The position numbers were made by a program, and so were the translations under genes. From NCBI RefSeq assembly GCF_001975985.1, contig NZ_MTQF01000011.1, positions 44,326 through 108,325 of the forward strand: a stretch of DNA of 64,000 nucleotides. Reading direction: 5' to 3'. The DNA is from [Flexibacter] sp. ATCC 35103 (lineage in GTDB: Bacteria; Bacteroidota; Bacteroidia; Flavobacteriales; Flavobacteriaceae). Positions within the stretch are counted from its first letter, which is position 1, and every line of letters begins with the position of its first letter. Below, piece after piece: positions 1-9,907 of the stretch. A model generated the notes under the pieces. It ran no database searches. It worked only from the letters and a program-made list of their open reading frames with translations, and was not told the DNA's origin.

Positions 1-214
1 TTAAAACCTGTCGGGTTTGTTAGGTCACGTAAATTCAGTTGAAAGATCATAAAAAAAATCTGTTTTTATCTGTGTTTTCGCAAAGCGAATCCGCGTCATC
101 CGCGTTCTATTATTGGCGATTACTTTGCGTGAACTTCTCCCGAAGTCTCGGGACGCTCAGCCTGACATACAATTCGCTTAGCCTGACAAATGTTAGATAT
201 CTAAAATCTAAAAC
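1..214. repeat. Intergenic repeat mosaic at the left edge
   Basis: I see no gene in this stretch. It holds two repeat units found elsewhere in the window. A 40-bp unit at 68-107 (it begins ATCTGTGTTTTCGC) is identical at 37503-37542, and a degenerate version lies near 42747. A 27-bp unit at 134-160 contains the small hairpin CCCGA-AGTC-TCGGG and is identical at 3612-3638. An apparent 71-codon open frame here is made of this repeat sequence and is not credible as a gene. Confidence 0.75.
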
Positions 215-248
215 AAAAAAAATCCCGCTTCAATTAAGAAACGGGATT
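215..248 (-). terminator. Terminator after lysA
   Basis: On the minus strand an AATCCCGTTTC / GAAGCGGGATT stem (221-231 with 238-248) is followed by a T-run (plus-strand A-run at 215-220). It lies 27 bp beyond the lysA stop codon. This is a classic intrinsic terminator. Confidence 0.8.
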
Positions 249-275
249 AAATAGATATTCTCTTTTTTTTTATTT

Positions 276-1499
276 TTAAACTGTTGCAGCAACTTCTTGC
301 GGCAACGGAATTTGATTTTTAAGCAAATCTTCGAATGTTTCGTGTTGACGAATTAAGATTCCTTTTCCGTCTTTCCATAAAACTTCGGCTGGTTTGTATC
401 TTGAATTGTAGTTCGATGCCATTGAGAAACAATATGCTCCGGCGTTTCTAAAAGCTAAGATATCACCTTCGGTAATTTCTGAAATTCTGCGGTTGTTTGC
501 AAATGTATCTGTTTCGCAAATATATCCTACAACCGAATAAAAACGCTCTTTTCCTTTTGGGTTTGAGATGTTTTCTATATAGTGTTGTGAACCATAAAAC
601 ATAGGGCGAATTAAGTGGTTGAAACCACTATCAACTCCCGCGAAAACGGTTGAAGTTGTTTGTTTTACTACGTTTACTTTTGCTAAGAAGAAACCTGCTT
701 CGCTCACCAAAAATTTTCCTGGTTCGAAAATCAACGTTAAATCTCTGCCATATTCTGTACAGAAAGCATTGAATCTTTTGGATAATTTTTTTCCTAATTC
801 TTCAATATCGGTTTCGATATCGTCTTTTTTGTAAGGAACTTTAAATCCGCTTCCGAAATCTAAAAACTCAAGATCTTTGAAGTGTTTTGCGGTATCAAAC
901 AAGATTTCGGCAGCATACAAGAATACTTCGATATCAAGAATATCTGATCCTGTATGCATGTGAATACCTACGATACTCATTTTTGTGTTCTCTACAATTC
1001 GCAATATATGCGGAATTTGATGTACAGAGATTCCGAATTTACTATCGATGTGTCCTACCGAAATATTAGCATTTCCTCCCGCCATTACGTGCGGATTGAT
1101 ACGAATACATACCGGAATTTGTGGATATTTTGTCCCGAATTGCTCCAGAATAGATAAGTTATCAATATTGATTTGTACACCCATTGCGGCAACTTCTTCG
1201 ATTTCTTCCAGAGAAACTCCGTTTGGTGTAAAAAAGATTTTTTCAGGTTCATAGCCAGCATGAAGTCCTAATAAAACTTCTTGAATCGATACAGTATCTA
1301 AACCAGACCCCATGTTCTTTAATAACTGAAGAATCGCAACGTTAGACAATGCCTTCATGGCGTAATTAACTCTTAAGTTTTCTACCTTAGAGAAAGCTTT
1401 AGTTAACCTGTTGTACTGAGATTGGATTTTTTCGGCATCATAAACATATAATGGACTTCCAAATTGGTCTGCTAACTGCAGTAAATCTTTTGCTTGCAT
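276..1499 (-). CDS. lysA: Diaminopimelate decarboxylase
   Basis: This 407-residue protein is a fold-type III PLP enzyme. It removes CO2 from meso-diaminopimelate to give L-lysine, the last step of lysine synthesis in the cytoplasm. The PLP lysine is K49 in YAMKALSN. Further along are the HIDSKFGIS and GIHMHTGSD segments, the phosphate-binding LDFGSGF loop, EPGKF, and the C-terminal CETDTF and GAYCFSMASNYNSR active-site segments. Length is typical of the family. The ATG start is supported by a good promoter ending 18 bp upstream. It stands alone between a terminator and a repeat-rich gap, so it is probably monocistronic. Confidence 0.95.
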   Translation of the reverse strand: MQAKDLLQLADQFGSPLYVYDAEKIQSQYNRLTKAFSKVENLRVNYAMKALSNVAILQLLKNMGSGLDTVSIQEVLLGLHAGYEPEKIFFTPNGVSLEEIEEVAAMGVQINIDNLSILEQFGTKYPQIPVCIRINPHVMAGGNANISVGHIDSKFGISVHQIPHILRIVENTKMSIVGIHMHTGSDILDIEVFLYAAEILFDTAKHFKDLEFLDFGSGFKVPYKKDDIETDIEELGKKLSKRFNAFCTEYGRDLTLIFEPGKFLVSEAGFFLAKVNVVKQTTSTVFAGVDSGFNHLIRPMFYGSQHYIENISNPKGKERFYSVVGYICETDTFANNRRISEITEGDILAFRNAGAYCFSMASNYNSRYKPAEVLWKDGKGILIRQHETFEDLLKNQIPLPQEVAATV

Positions 1500-1516
1500 T
1501 TTTAAACTATTTTGAG

Positions 1517-1546
1517 CAAAGTTATTACACTTTTGACTAACAGCAA
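1517..1546 (-). promoter_or_regulatory. Promoter of lysA
   Basis: On the minus strand TTG (1544-1546), a 19-bp spacer and TAACTTTG (1517-1524) match the Bacteroidetes -33/-7 consensus TTG...TAnnTTTG. The start of transcription should fall near 1512, giving a leader of about 13 nt. Confidence 0.75.
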
Positions 1547-1943
1547 ATTATTTGTAGAAAAATAACAAATTGTAACAAATTGTTTGTTTTTAAACAAAAA
1601 TCGACTTAAAATGGGTTTTTATAAAATTACAATGCATGCCTAGTAAAAGATTCTAAGCTGCTAAGGATCTAAGTTACTAAGTTTTTGCCACAGATTAAAA
1701 AGATTAGCAGAGATTTTTATATTTTTCTACCACGAATTTCACGAATTTTCACGAATTTTTTATTCTTTGAATTTTTGAGTTAATCAATCTAATTAGTTTT
1801 TCTAATTGTTGCAACGCTAAACATAGCCAAAGGTTTTAATCGTTGGGACACCATACATAAACGCAATACATTTAATTAGTGAAAATTAGTGTAATTTGTG
1901 GCAAACCAAAAAAAATCATTTTAATCTGTGAAATCAGTGGCAT
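1547..1943. repeat. Non-coding gap with GCCACGAATTTCAC-type repeats
   Basis: There is no credible gene between lysA and gltD. The stretch contains half-sites of the recurrent palindromic repeat: CACGAATTTCACGAATTTTC near 1732 and the opposite arm GTGAAAATTAGTGTAATTTG near 1879. Around these lie degenerate AATCTGTG words. The same repeat family recurs near 9.99, 13.0, 13.65, 14.05, 18.74 and 59.75 kb. Confidence 0.6.
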
Positions 1944-1970
1944 AAAAAAAGCTCCTGAATTTTCAGGAGC
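1944..1970 (-). terminator. Terminator after gltD
   Basis: The minus strand shows the stem GCTCCTGA-AAAT-TCAGGAGC followed by a T7 tract (plus-strand A-run at 1944-1950). It lies about 120 bp downstream of the gltD stop and would end the gltB-gltD transcript. Confidence 0.8.
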
Positions 1971-2088
1971 CTTTGTAGTAGTGTTGTTTATCGGAATTAG
2001 AGACTTTAAATCATTTTGATGTTCTTAAATTTAAGGTAGTAAGAAAACTTAGAGTCTTAGAACCTTAGTAACTCAGAACCTCAAAAAA

Positions 2089-3543
2089 TTAAAGACTTGG
2101 TAAGTCTCCGTTTCCTTTGGTTGGCAAGTTCGTAGAGCCCATTAAGAACAAATCTACTTCTCTTGCTGCTTCGCGACCTTCTGAAATAGCCCATACAATT
2201 AATGATTGTCCGCGACGCATATCTCCGGCAGTGAAAATGTGCGGAACGTTTGTTTGATAATTAGTAGCTTTATAATTGCTTCTCATATCTACTTCAAGAC
2301 CTAATTGCTCGCTTAAAGTTTTTTCAGGACCTGTAAATCCTAAAGCCAACAAAGCCAAATCGCAAGGCCAGATTTTCTCAGAACCTTCTTTTTCGATTAA
2401 TTCAGGACGTTGACCCGGAGTCATTTTCCATTGTACTTCAACGGTTTTTAATCCAACCAATTCTCCTTTATCATTCGATAAAAATTCTTTTGTATTGATT
2501 AACCAGTTTCTGTCGCAGCCTTCTTCGTGAGAAGATGAAGTTTTTAATTGCAACGGCCAGAAAGGCCATGGCGTAGATTCGCTTCTGCCAACCGGAGGTT
2601 TTGGTAAAATCTCAAAGTTCGTTACCGATTTGGCTCCGTGTCTGTTTGATGTTCCAACGCAGTCAGATCCTGTATCTCCACCACCAATTACGATCACATC
2701 TTTTCCGGTTGCTTTTACTTGGTCCGGAACAGATTCTCCGTATAAAACTTTAGTTTGCTGTGTCAGGAAATCCATTGCCTGAACAACACCTTTGCTTTCG
2801 ATTCCTTTAGTTGGCAAACTTCTTCTCTCTGTTGCTCCACCGCATAATACGATAGAATCAAAAGCGTTTAATTCGTCTACACTAAAATTTACTCCAACAT
2901 TTACGTTAGTTTTAAAAGTGATTCCTTCGGCTTCAAGAATTAAAACACGTCTGTCGATAATTCCTTTTTCTAATTTAAAATTAGGAATTCCGTAACGTAA
3001 TAAACCTCCAATTGCATTGTCTCTTTCAAAAACAGTAACGGTGTGACCGGCTCTGTTTAATTGTTGAGCTGCTGCTAAACCTGCAGGACCTGAACCAATA
3101 ACGGCAACAGTTTTTCCTGTTCTCTTTTTTGGCGCTTGTGGTTTGATCCAACCTTCTGCAAAACCTCTTTCGATGATGTTTTTCTCGATGTTTTCGATCG
3201 CAACAGGTTCTTTGATGATACCTAATACACATGATTTCTCGCATGGAGCAGGGCATAAGCGACCTGTAAATTCCGGAAAGTTATTAGTAGATTGTAAAAT
3301 CTCTAATGCACTTTGCCATTCTTCCTGATGCACCATGTCATTGAAGTCAGGAATTAAATTTCCTAACGGACAAGCACTGTGGCAAAAAGGAATACCACAA
3401 TCCATACATCTTGAACCTTGTTCTTTTATTTTATCTTTTGCTAACGGAATCGTAAATTCATTGTAGTTAGAAACACGTTCTGCTACTGCTAAATTACTTT
3501 CGTCGGCTCTGTTATATTCTTTAAATCCGCCTATTTTACCCAT
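2089..3543 (-). CDS. gltD: Glutamate synthase small subunit
   Basis: This 484-residue subunit takes electrons from NAD(P)H through FAD and iron-sulfur clusters and passes them to the large subunit, where glutamine and 2-oxoglutarate become two glutamates. The N-terminal cluster cysteines are C46, C49, C54 and C58 (CMDCGIPFCHSACPLG), then C97, C101 and C105 (CPAPCEKSC). The FAD site is the GSGPAGLAAA loop at 150-159. A second nucleotide site, VIVIGGGDTGSD, is near residue 290, and the FAD-closing TAGDMRRGQSL motif is near the C-terminus. It follows gltB on the same strand after a 158-bp gap that contains a repeat, and a terminator follows it, so the two genes are probably one transcript. Confidence 0.95.
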   Translation of the reverse strand: MGKIGGFKEYNRADESNLAVAERVSNYNEFTIPLAKDKIKEQGSRCMDCGIPFCHSACPLGNLIPDFNDMVHQEEWQSALEILQSTNNFPEFTGRLCPAPCEKSCVLGIIKEPVAIENIEKNIIERGFAEGWIKPQAPKKRTGKTVAVIGSGPAGLAAAQQLNRAGHTVTVFERDNAIGGLLRYGIPNFKLEKGIIDRRVLILEAEGITFKTNVNVGVNFSVDELNAFDSIVLCGGATERRSLPTKGIESKGVVQAMDFLTQQTKVLYGESVPDQVKATGKDVIVIGGGDTGSDCVGTSNRHGAKSVTNFEILPKPPVGRSESTPWPFWPLQLKTSSSHEEGCDRNWLINTKEFLSNDKGELVGLKTVEVQWKMTPGQRPELIEKEGSEKIWPCDLALLALGFTGPEKTLSEQLGLEVDMRSNYKATNYQTNVPHIFTAGDMRRGQSLIVWAISEGREAAREVDLFLMGSTNLPTKGNGDLPSL

Positions 3544-3611
3544 GATCTTTTAATTAAATTCCAAATGATGTTTTAAATTCCAATTTTTAAATTCAGACTT
3601 CCAATTCAATC

Positions 3612-3638
3612 CTTCTCCCGAAGTCTCGGGACGCTCAG
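3612..3638. repeat. 27-bp REP-like unit between gltB and gltD
   Basis: This copy is identical to 134-160 and contains CCCGA-AGTC-TCGGG, a short hairpin. It sits inside the likely gltB-gltD transcript, where a hairpin could mark mRNA processing or polarity. That role is inference only. Confidence 0.6.
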
Positions 3639-3701
3639 GAAGACAAATGGGATGAAATCTGAAATCAAAAATCGTTAATCATCATTCAAAAATCTTTTTA
3701 A

Positions 3702-6700
3702 TTACGCTATTAATTCTTCTATTTTTTTCTCTTCTGCAATTCGTTGTAATGCTTTTTTGTAATCAGTTGGCATTACTTTTACGAAATGGTTTTGTTCATT
3801 TTCCCAGTCTGCTAAAATTCTTTTTGCTAATGGACTGTTGGTGTACAAAGAGTGGTTTTTGATCAGTTTTCTTAGTTTTGTAACATCATCTTCTTCGATA
3901 GGATCAAAGGCAACCATTTCCATGTTGCAAAGTGTTGCATCGAATTTTTGATTAGGATCGTATACATAAGCAACACCACCGCTCATACCAGCTGCGAAGT
4001 TTCTTCCTGTTTTTCCTAAAACTACTACTGTACCACCTGTCATGTATTCGCATCCGTGATCTCCAATTCCTTCAACAACCGCAGTTGCTCCGGAGTTTCT
4101 CACACAAAAACGCTCACCGGCCATTCCATTAATATAAGCCTCTCCGGTAATAGCTCCGTAAAGGGCAACGTTACCAATAATGATGTTTTCTTCAGGTTTA
4201 AAAGTTGCAGTAGGAGGGACTTTGATAATCAATTTTCCTCCGGATAATCCTTTTCCTAAATAGTCATTACAGTTTCCGTGAATTTTAAACGACAATCCGT
4301 TTGTGGCAAAAGCACCAAAACTTTGTCCGGCAGAACCTTCAAAATCAACTAAAATAGTGTCATCAGGTAAACCTTGTGCGCCATATATTTTTGAGATTTC
4401 ATTACTCAAAATAGCACCTACAGAACGGTCTGTATTTTTAATTTTAAATGTAACTCTTGTTTTTTCTTTTCTATAAATAGAAGGAATTGCTTCTTTGATA
4501 ATAGCAAAATCCAATACATTGTCTAAATCGTGGTCTTGCTCAGTTGTATTGTGAATTGGTTCAGTTTTCGCTTTTTCAGGTTTGTATAGAATCGATGATA
4601 AATCTAAACCATTTGCTTTGTAATGTTTGATCGCTTTGTTCACATTTAATTTTTGTGACTGACCTACCATTTCTTTTAAGGTTCTGAAACCTAATTGAGC
4701 CATGATTTCTCTTAATTCCTCAGCAATAAAATACATGAAGTTAATAACGTGTTCCGGAGTTCCTTTGAAATTTTTTCTTAATTCAGGATCCTGAGTAGCA
4801 ATACCAACCGGGCAAGTATTCAAGTGACAAGCTCTCATCATAATACAACCGGAAGCAACAAGCGGGGCAGTAGCAAAACCAAATTCTTCGGCTCCTAATA
4901 ATGCAGCGATAGCTACGTCACGACCTGTTTTTAATTGTCCGTCACATTCCAGAACTACACGGCTTCTTAAATCATTTAAGATCAAAGTTTGTTGCGCTTC
5001 AGCTAATCCAAGTTCCCACGGAATACCTGTGTGTTGTAGCGATGTCAATGGTGCAGCACCAGTTCCTCCATCATAACCTGAAATCAGGATAACGTCAGCT
5101 TTTGCTTTGGCAACACCGGCAGCGATCGTTCCAACTCCAACTTCAGAAACTAATTTTACGTTTATACGTGCTTCACGATTCGCATTTTTCAAGTCGAAAA
5201 TCAACTGAGATAAATCCTCAATAGAATAAATATCGTGGTGAGGCGGAGGCGAAATCAAACCTACATAAGGCGTTGAGTTTCTGGTTTCAGCAATCCAAGG
5301 CACTACTTTTTCTCCGGGTAATTGACCACCTTCACCAGGTTTTGCTCCTTGGGCCATTTTAATCTGGATTTCTTTAGCGTTTGTCAAATAGTTAATCGAA
5401 ACACCAAAACGTCCTGATGCAACTTGTTTGATTGCACTATTTCTGGAATCTCCGTTAATTTCTTTCTGGAAACGTTTAGGATCTTCTCCACCTTCTCCAG
5501 AGTTACTTTTTCCGCCAATTCTGTTCATGGCAATTGCCAAATTCTCGTGTGCTTCTCTACTGATAGACCCGTAAGACATGGCACCCGTTTTGAATTTTTT
5601 CACAATTTCTGTCCAGGGCTCTACTTCATCAATAGAAATTGGATCTAAATTATTGAATTCGAATAAACCTCTAATTGTCATTAGGTTTGAGCTTTGCTCA
5701 TTAACCATGTTAGAGTATTCTTTATAACTTTCTGGGCTATTTAAACGAACGGCCTGTTGTAATTTAGAAATAGTTGTGGGGTTAAACATGTGTTTTTCTC
5801 CGCCACGTCTCCATCTGTAAATACCTCCAATTTCAAGAGAAAGCAAGTTTGCAATTTTTGAATTTGGGAAAGCTTTCTGGAAACGTTTCTTTACTTCTTT
5901 TTCTACTTCCATCAAACCAATTCCTTCGATTCTTGAAGGTGTGTAAGGGAAATATTTATTAGTGAAAGTTTTGTTTAAACCTAAAATTTCGAAAATCTGA
6001 GCAGCCCTGTACGAATGTAAAGTCGAGATACCAATTTTGTTCATGATTTTAAGGATACCTTTTGCGATTGCTTTATTGTAATTTACAATAGCATAATCCG
6101 CTTTTACTCCGGTAATGAATCCCTGGTTTACCTGATCGTGAATAATCTCGTTTACCATATAAGGATTGATGGCGCTTGCACCATATCCAAACAATAAAGC
6201 AAAATGATGTGGCTCACGAGGTTCTGCAGATTCGATTATGATTCCGAATTTAGAACGTACCTGTAAAATATTCAAAGAGTGGTGAATATAAGAACAAGCC
6301 AATAACATTGGTATTGGAGCTAATTCTTCGCTAACGCCTCTGTCTGATAAAATGATGATGTTACATCCTTCAGAAACAGCTTTAAAAGTTGCCTGAACAC
6401 ATTTTTCAAGCGCGCGCTCTAAACCGTTAACTCCTTTTTCTATTTTATATAAAGTAGAAATAGTAGCCGATTTGAAATCTGCGTGATCAATGTTTCTGAT
6501 TTTATCCAAATCCTCATTCGAAATAACCGGATTCTGGATTTTTAGTTTTTTACATTGTTTAGATTCAATTTCAAAAATATTAAAATCACCACCAATTGCT
6601 AAGCTGATATCTGTAATGATTTCTTCACGAATACCATCTAAAGGCGGATTGGTAACCTGAGCAAATAATTGTTTGAAATAGTTGTACAACAATTGCGGCT

Positions 6701-8216
6701 GCTCTGATAATACTGCCAATGGCGTATCGTTACCCATAGAACTAATGGCTTCAGCACCCTGAGCTCCCATTGGGTTTATGATTGTTTTTAAATCTTCGAT
6801 AGTATAACCAAATAATCTTTGTCTGGTCTGGAAATCAAGTTTCTCAACCGGAGTAGGATTGTTGGTATATGGTATTTTAGACAAAGGCAACAAGTTAGCA
6901 TCGATCCATTCCTGATACGGACGTTTTGTTACAATTGCTTTTTTAATTTCATCATCTTCAATAATACGGCCTTCGTTCATGTCAACCAAGAACATTTTTC
7001 CTGGCTCTAAACGACCGTGTTGTACTACATCTTCCGGCTCAACATCAAGTACACCAATTTCTGATGACATGATTACGAAACCGCTTTTTGTCAACGTATA
7101 ACGAGAAGGACGTAAACCGTTACGGTCTAATAAAGCACCAATTACGTTACCATCTGTAAACGGGATAGAAGCTGGACCATCCCAAGGTTCCATAATACAA
7201 GAGTTGAATTCGTAGAATGCTCTTTTTTCAGGAGACATCGTTTGGTGTTTTTCCCAAGCTTCAGGAACAACCATCATCATCGCTTCCGGCAATGAACGAC
7301 CAGTCATTAATAAAAGTTCAACCACCATATCCATAGAAGCAGAATCTGATTTTCCTTCTAAGATAATTGGGAATAATTTTTTAATATCATTTCCAAAAAC
7401 TTTGCTTTCCATCAGTTCTTCACGAGCACGCATACGGCTAACGTTTCCACGAAGTGTATTGATCTCACCATTATGACACATGTATCTAAACGGTTGAGCT
7501 AGTTCCCAGGACGGGAAAGTATTAGTAGAGAAACGTTGGTGTACTAACGCCAAACGAGTCACTAAATCTGGATCTTTTAAGTCAACATAATAACGGCTGA
7601 TGTCTTCCGGCATCAATAAACCTTTATATATTATGGTAGTTGTCGATAAACTAGAGAAATAAAACATATGACTTTCAGAGGTTTTAGATCCTCTTACGGC
7701 ATGTTCAGCAATTTTTCTAGCTGCAAAAAGTTTTGCATTAAATTCTTGTTCAGTTAAATCCTGACCGTTTTTGCTAACAAAAACCTGTTTAACTGTTGGT
7801 TCTTTTTCTGCGGCAATCTGTCCTAAATTTTCTACTTCAACAGGTACATCTCTCCAACCCAGGATCTTTAAGTTCTGATCCTTAATAGTCGATTCGAAAG
7901 CATTGATACAAAAAGAAACCTGGTTTTTGCTTTTTGGTAAAAAAACCATTCCTACTGCATACTCACGTGTTTCAGGGATTTCAAAGTCACATACTTTTTT
8001 AAAGAAAGCATGAGGGATATCGAATAAAATTCCAGCCCCGTCTCCAGTTCTTCCATCAGAACTAACGGCACCACGATGTTCCAATTTTATTAAGATGTCC
8101 AATGCTTTATGAATAATATCATTTGATTTAATACCATTCAAATTACAAATAAATCCTGCACCACAATTGTCGTGTTCAAATTCAGGCAAATAAAGCCCTT
8201 GTTCTTTAACTTTCAT
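3702..8216 (-). CDS. gltB: Glutamate synthase large subunit
   Basis: With the start used here the protein has 1504 residues, normal for bacterial GltB. It combines a class II glutamine amidotransferase domain, a central domain, an FMN-binding synthase domain and a C-terminal beta-helix. The catalytic cysteine is C18 in DNCGAGF, preceded by a short propeptide (residues 1-17) that is normally removed. The 3Fe-4S cysteines are in MRACHLNTCPVG near residue 1130. The C-terminal GDHGCEYMTGG repeats are also present. The frame is open to 8258, but I chose the ATG at 8216. It gives a propeptide of the usual length, and a -7 promoter box lies at 8234-8241, inside the longer version. Confidence 0.95.
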   Translation of the reverse strand: MKVKEQGLYLPEFEHDNCGAGFICNLNGIKSNDIIHKALDILIKLEHRGAVSSDGRTGDGAGILFDIPHAFFKKVCDFEIPETREYAVGMVFLPKSKNQVSFCINAFESTIKDQNLKILGWRDVPVEVENLGQIAAEKEPTVKQVFVSKNGQDLTEQEFNAKLFAARKIAEHAVRGSKTSESHMFYFSSLSTTTIIYKGLLMPEDISRYYVDLKDPDLVTRLALVHQRFSTNTFPSWELAQPFRYMCHNGEINTLRGNVSRMRAREELMESKVFGNDIKKLFPIILEGKSDSASMDMVVELLLMTGRSLPEAMMMVVPEAWEKHQTMSPEKRAFYEFNSCIMEPWDGPASIPFTDGNVIGALLDRNGLRPSRYTLTKSGFVIMSSEIGVLDVEPEDVVQHGRLEPGKMFLVDMNEGRIIEDDEIKKAIVTKRPYQEWIDANLLPLSKIPYTNNPTPVEKLDFQTRQRLFGYTIEDLKTIINPMGAQGAEAISSMGNDTPLAVLSEQPQLLYNYFKQLFAQVTNPPLDGIREEIITDISLAIGGDFNIFEIESKQCKKLKIQNPVISNEDLDKIRNIDHADFKSATISTLYKIEKGVNGLERALEKCVQATFKAVSEGCNIIILSDRGVSEELAPIPMLLACSYIHHSLNILQVRSKFGIIIESAEPREPHHFALLFGYGASAINPYMVNEIIHDQVNQGFITGVKADYAIVNYNKAIAKGILKIMNKIGISTLHSYRAAQIFEILGLNKTFTNKYFPYTPSRIEGIGLMEVEKEVKKRFQKAFPNSKIANLLSLEIGGIYRWRRGGEKHMFNPTTISKLQQAVRLNSPESYKEYSNMVNEQSSNLMTIRGLFEFNNLDPISIDEVEPWTEIVKKFKTGAMSYGSISREAHENLAIAMNRIGGKSNSGEGGEDPKRFQKEINGDSRNSAIKQVASGRFGVSINYLTNAKEIQIKMAQGAKPGEGGQLPGEKVVPWIAETRNSTPYVGLISPPPHHDIYSIEDLSQLIFDLKNANREARINVKLVSEVGVGTIAAGVAKAKADVILISGYDGGTGAAPLTSLQHTGIPWELGLAEAQQTLILNDLRSRVVLECDGQLKTGRDVAIAALLGAEEFGFATAPLVASGCIMMRACHLNTCPVGIATQDPELRKNFKGTPEHVINFMYFIAEELREIMAQLGFRTLKEMVGQSQKLNVNKAIKHYKANGLDLSSILYKPEKAKTEPIHNTTEQDHDLDNVLDFAIIKEAIPSIYRKEKTRVTFKIKNTDRSVGAILSNEISKIYGAQGLPDDTILVDFEGSAGQSFGAFATNGLSFKIHGNCNDYLGKGLSGGKLIIKVPPTATFKPEENIIIGNVALYGAITGEAYINGMAGERFCVRNSGATAVVEGIGDHGCEYMTGGTVVVLGKTGRNFAAGMSGGVAYVYDPNQKFDATLCNMEMVAFDPIEEDDVTKLRKLIKNHSLYTNSPLAKRILADWENEQNHFVKVMPTDYKKALQRIAEEKKIEELIA

Positions 8217-8233
8217 TCTTGATATTTTTTCTA

Positions 8234-8241
8234 CAAAAATA
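8234..8241 (-). promoter_or_regulatory. Probable -7 promoter element of gltB
   Basis: The minus strand reads TATTTTTG, matching TAnnTTTG. The start of transcription should be near 8229, about 13 nt before the chosen ATG. No TTG is visible at the expected upstream distance, so only half of the consensus is met. Confidence 0.5.
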
Positions 8242-8575
8242 AAGATTTCGTTAAACATAATGTATTGAAATTATAATTTGACTTACATTTTTATTGTAAT
8301 ATTAGAAAAACGCTTCTTAATTGATAATAATATTATATTAGCCATTGCGAATTGATAAAATGACAACACGCGTTAGAATATATTAAGAAAAATCGCCGCA
8401 AGGCTAATAAATACGGTGATGTTTTTGTTAAATATCAAACGTTTTAGCGGATTCCAGTTAATATTAACAAATTGTTTAGTTAACTATTTCTTTGCATAGA
8501 AAAAGAATAAACGTTTTATAAATTCCCTACTTGTTTTTTAATTGAAAAAGATTTTACTTTTAAGTTGAATTTTGC
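8242..8575. other. Non-coding region between divergent gltB and sucC
   Basis: This 334-bp AT-rich stretch separates two divergent transcription units. I see no open frame, strong hairpin or known repeat in it. It presumably carries regulatory sites for both genes, but I cannot name any operator. Confidence 0.5.
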
Positions 8576-8583
8576 TACTTTTG
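8576..8583 (+). promoter_or_regulatory. Probable -7 promoter element of sucC
   Basis: TACTTTTG matches TAnnTTTG, 48 bp before the sucC ATG. A TTG at 8565-8567 is too close to serve as the -33 box, so the upstream half is unclear. Confidence 0.5.
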
Positions 8584-8631
8584 TCGCACTTTTATTCTGA
8601 AATAAATTCAGAACCAGACAAATTCTATATT

Positions 8632-9825
8632 ATGAACATACACGAATATCAAGGAAAAGAAATTTTAGCGAGTTACGGAGTACGCATTCAACGCGGAATT
8701 GTGGCTAACAATGCAGTCGAAGCTGTGGCTGCTGCAAAACAATTAACTGCCGAGACTGGTACAGGATGGCACGTAATAAAAGCACAAATTCACGCAGGTG
8801 GTCGTGGAAAAGGTGGTGGAGTTAAGTTAGCAAAAAACTTGCAACAAGTTGAAGAAATTGCTGGACAAATTATCGGAATGCAATTGATTACACCTCAAAC
8901 TTCTGCAGAAGGTAAAAAAGTAAACAAAATATTAGTTGCAGAAGATGTTTACTATCCTGGTGAAAGTGAAACTTCTGAATTTTATGTTTCTGTTTTATTA
9001 AATAGAGCTACTGGTCGTAACATGATTATGTATTCTACTGAAGGTGGAATGGATATTGAAGAAGTTGCTGAGCACACTCCTCATTTAATTTTTACTGAAG
9101 AAGTTGATCCTTCTGTTGGATTACAAGGTTTTCAAGCAAGAAGAATTGCTTTTAACTTAGGTCTTTCTGGAAATGCTTTCAAGGAAATGGTTAAATTCAT
9201 CGATTCATTATACAATGCTTACATTGGTTCTGATGCTTCTATGTTTGAAATCAACCCGGTTTTGAAAACTTCAGATAATAAAATTATGGCTGTAGATGCT
9301 AAAGTAAATATCGATGATAATGCTTTATACAGACAACCAAAATATGCTGAGATGAGAGATATCCGTGAGGAGAACCCAATCGAGGTTGAAGCTAAAGAAG
9401 TAGGATTGAACTATGTAGATCTTGACGGTACTGTAGGATGTATGGTAAATGGAGCAGGTCTTGCAATGGCAACTATGGATTTAATTAAATACGCTGGTTT
9501 TGAGCCTGCTAACTTCTTAGACGTTGGTGGAACTGCTGATGCAAAACGTGTTGAAACAGCTTTTAGAATTATCTTAAAAGATCCTAACGTAAAAGCTATT
9601 TTGATTAACATTTTTGGAGGAATCGTTCGTTGTGACCGTGTTGCTCAAGGTGTTGTTGATGCTTACAAAAACATGGGTGACGCTATCAATGTGCCAATTA
9701 TCGTTCGTTTGCAAGGAACAAATGCTGAAATTGCAAAAGAATTAATTGACAATTCAGGTATGCCAATCTTATCAGCTGTTCAGTTTCAAGAAGCTGCTGA
9801 CCAAGTTAAAGCTGCACTTTCTTAA
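8632..9825 (+). CDS. sucC: Succinate-CoA ligase (ADP-forming) subunit beta
   Basis: This 397-residue ATP-grasp subunit works with SucD to convert succinyl-CoA to succinate while making ATP or GTP in the TCA cycle. Visible signatures are MNIHEYQGKEIL at the N-terminus, the nucleotide-binding QIHAGGRGKGGGVK segment near residue 55, FEINP in the metal-binding site, and the C-terminal NIFGGIVRCD of the CoA-ligase domain. The frame is open back to a TTG at 8572, but the ATG at 8632 gives the universally conserved N-terminus and lies downstream of the promoter. No sucD follows; its partner must be elsewhere, as is common in this phylum. Confidence 0.96.
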   Translation: MNIHEYQGKEILASYGVRIQRGIVANNAVEAVAAAKQLTAETGTGWHVIKAQIHAGGRGKGGGVKLAKNLQQVEEIAGQIIGMQLITPQTSAEGKKVNKILVAEDVYYPGESETSEFYVSVLLNRATGRNMIMYSTEGGMDIEEVAEHTPHLIFTEEVDPSVGLQGFQARRIAFNLGLSGNAFKEMVKFIDSLYNAYIGSDASMFEINPVLKTSDNKIMAVDAKVNIDDNALYRQPKYAEMRDIREENPIEVEAKEVGLNYVDLDGTVGCMVNGAGLAMATMDLIKYAGFEPANFLDVGGTADAKRVETAFRIILKDPNVKAILINIFGGIVRCDRVAQGVVDAYKNMGDAINVPIIVRLQGTNAEIAKELIDNSGMPILSAVQFQEAADQVKAALS

Positions 9826-9850
9826 TCAAATAAGAAATCAACTATATATA

Positions 9851-9883
9851 AAATCCTTCCGATCATTCGGAGGGATTTTTTTT
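9851..9883 (+). terminator. Terminator after sucC
   Basis: The stem AATCCTTCCGA-TCAT-TCGGAGGGATT is followed by T8. It begins 26 bp after the sucC stop codon. Confidence 0.85.
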
Positions 9884-9907
9884 GAGTTTAATTTTACTGC
9901 TGAGAGA

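Noticed and set aside
39..254. 71-codon open frame on the + strand at the left edge
   Set aside because: It is made of the repeat units at 68-107 and 134-160, which recur in other non-coding gaps, and it has no protein-like features.
8216..8258. The longer gltB start at 8258
   Set aside because: It would put the catalytic Cys at residue 32 and place the -7 promoter box inside the gene. The ATG at 8216 gives the usual short propeptide.
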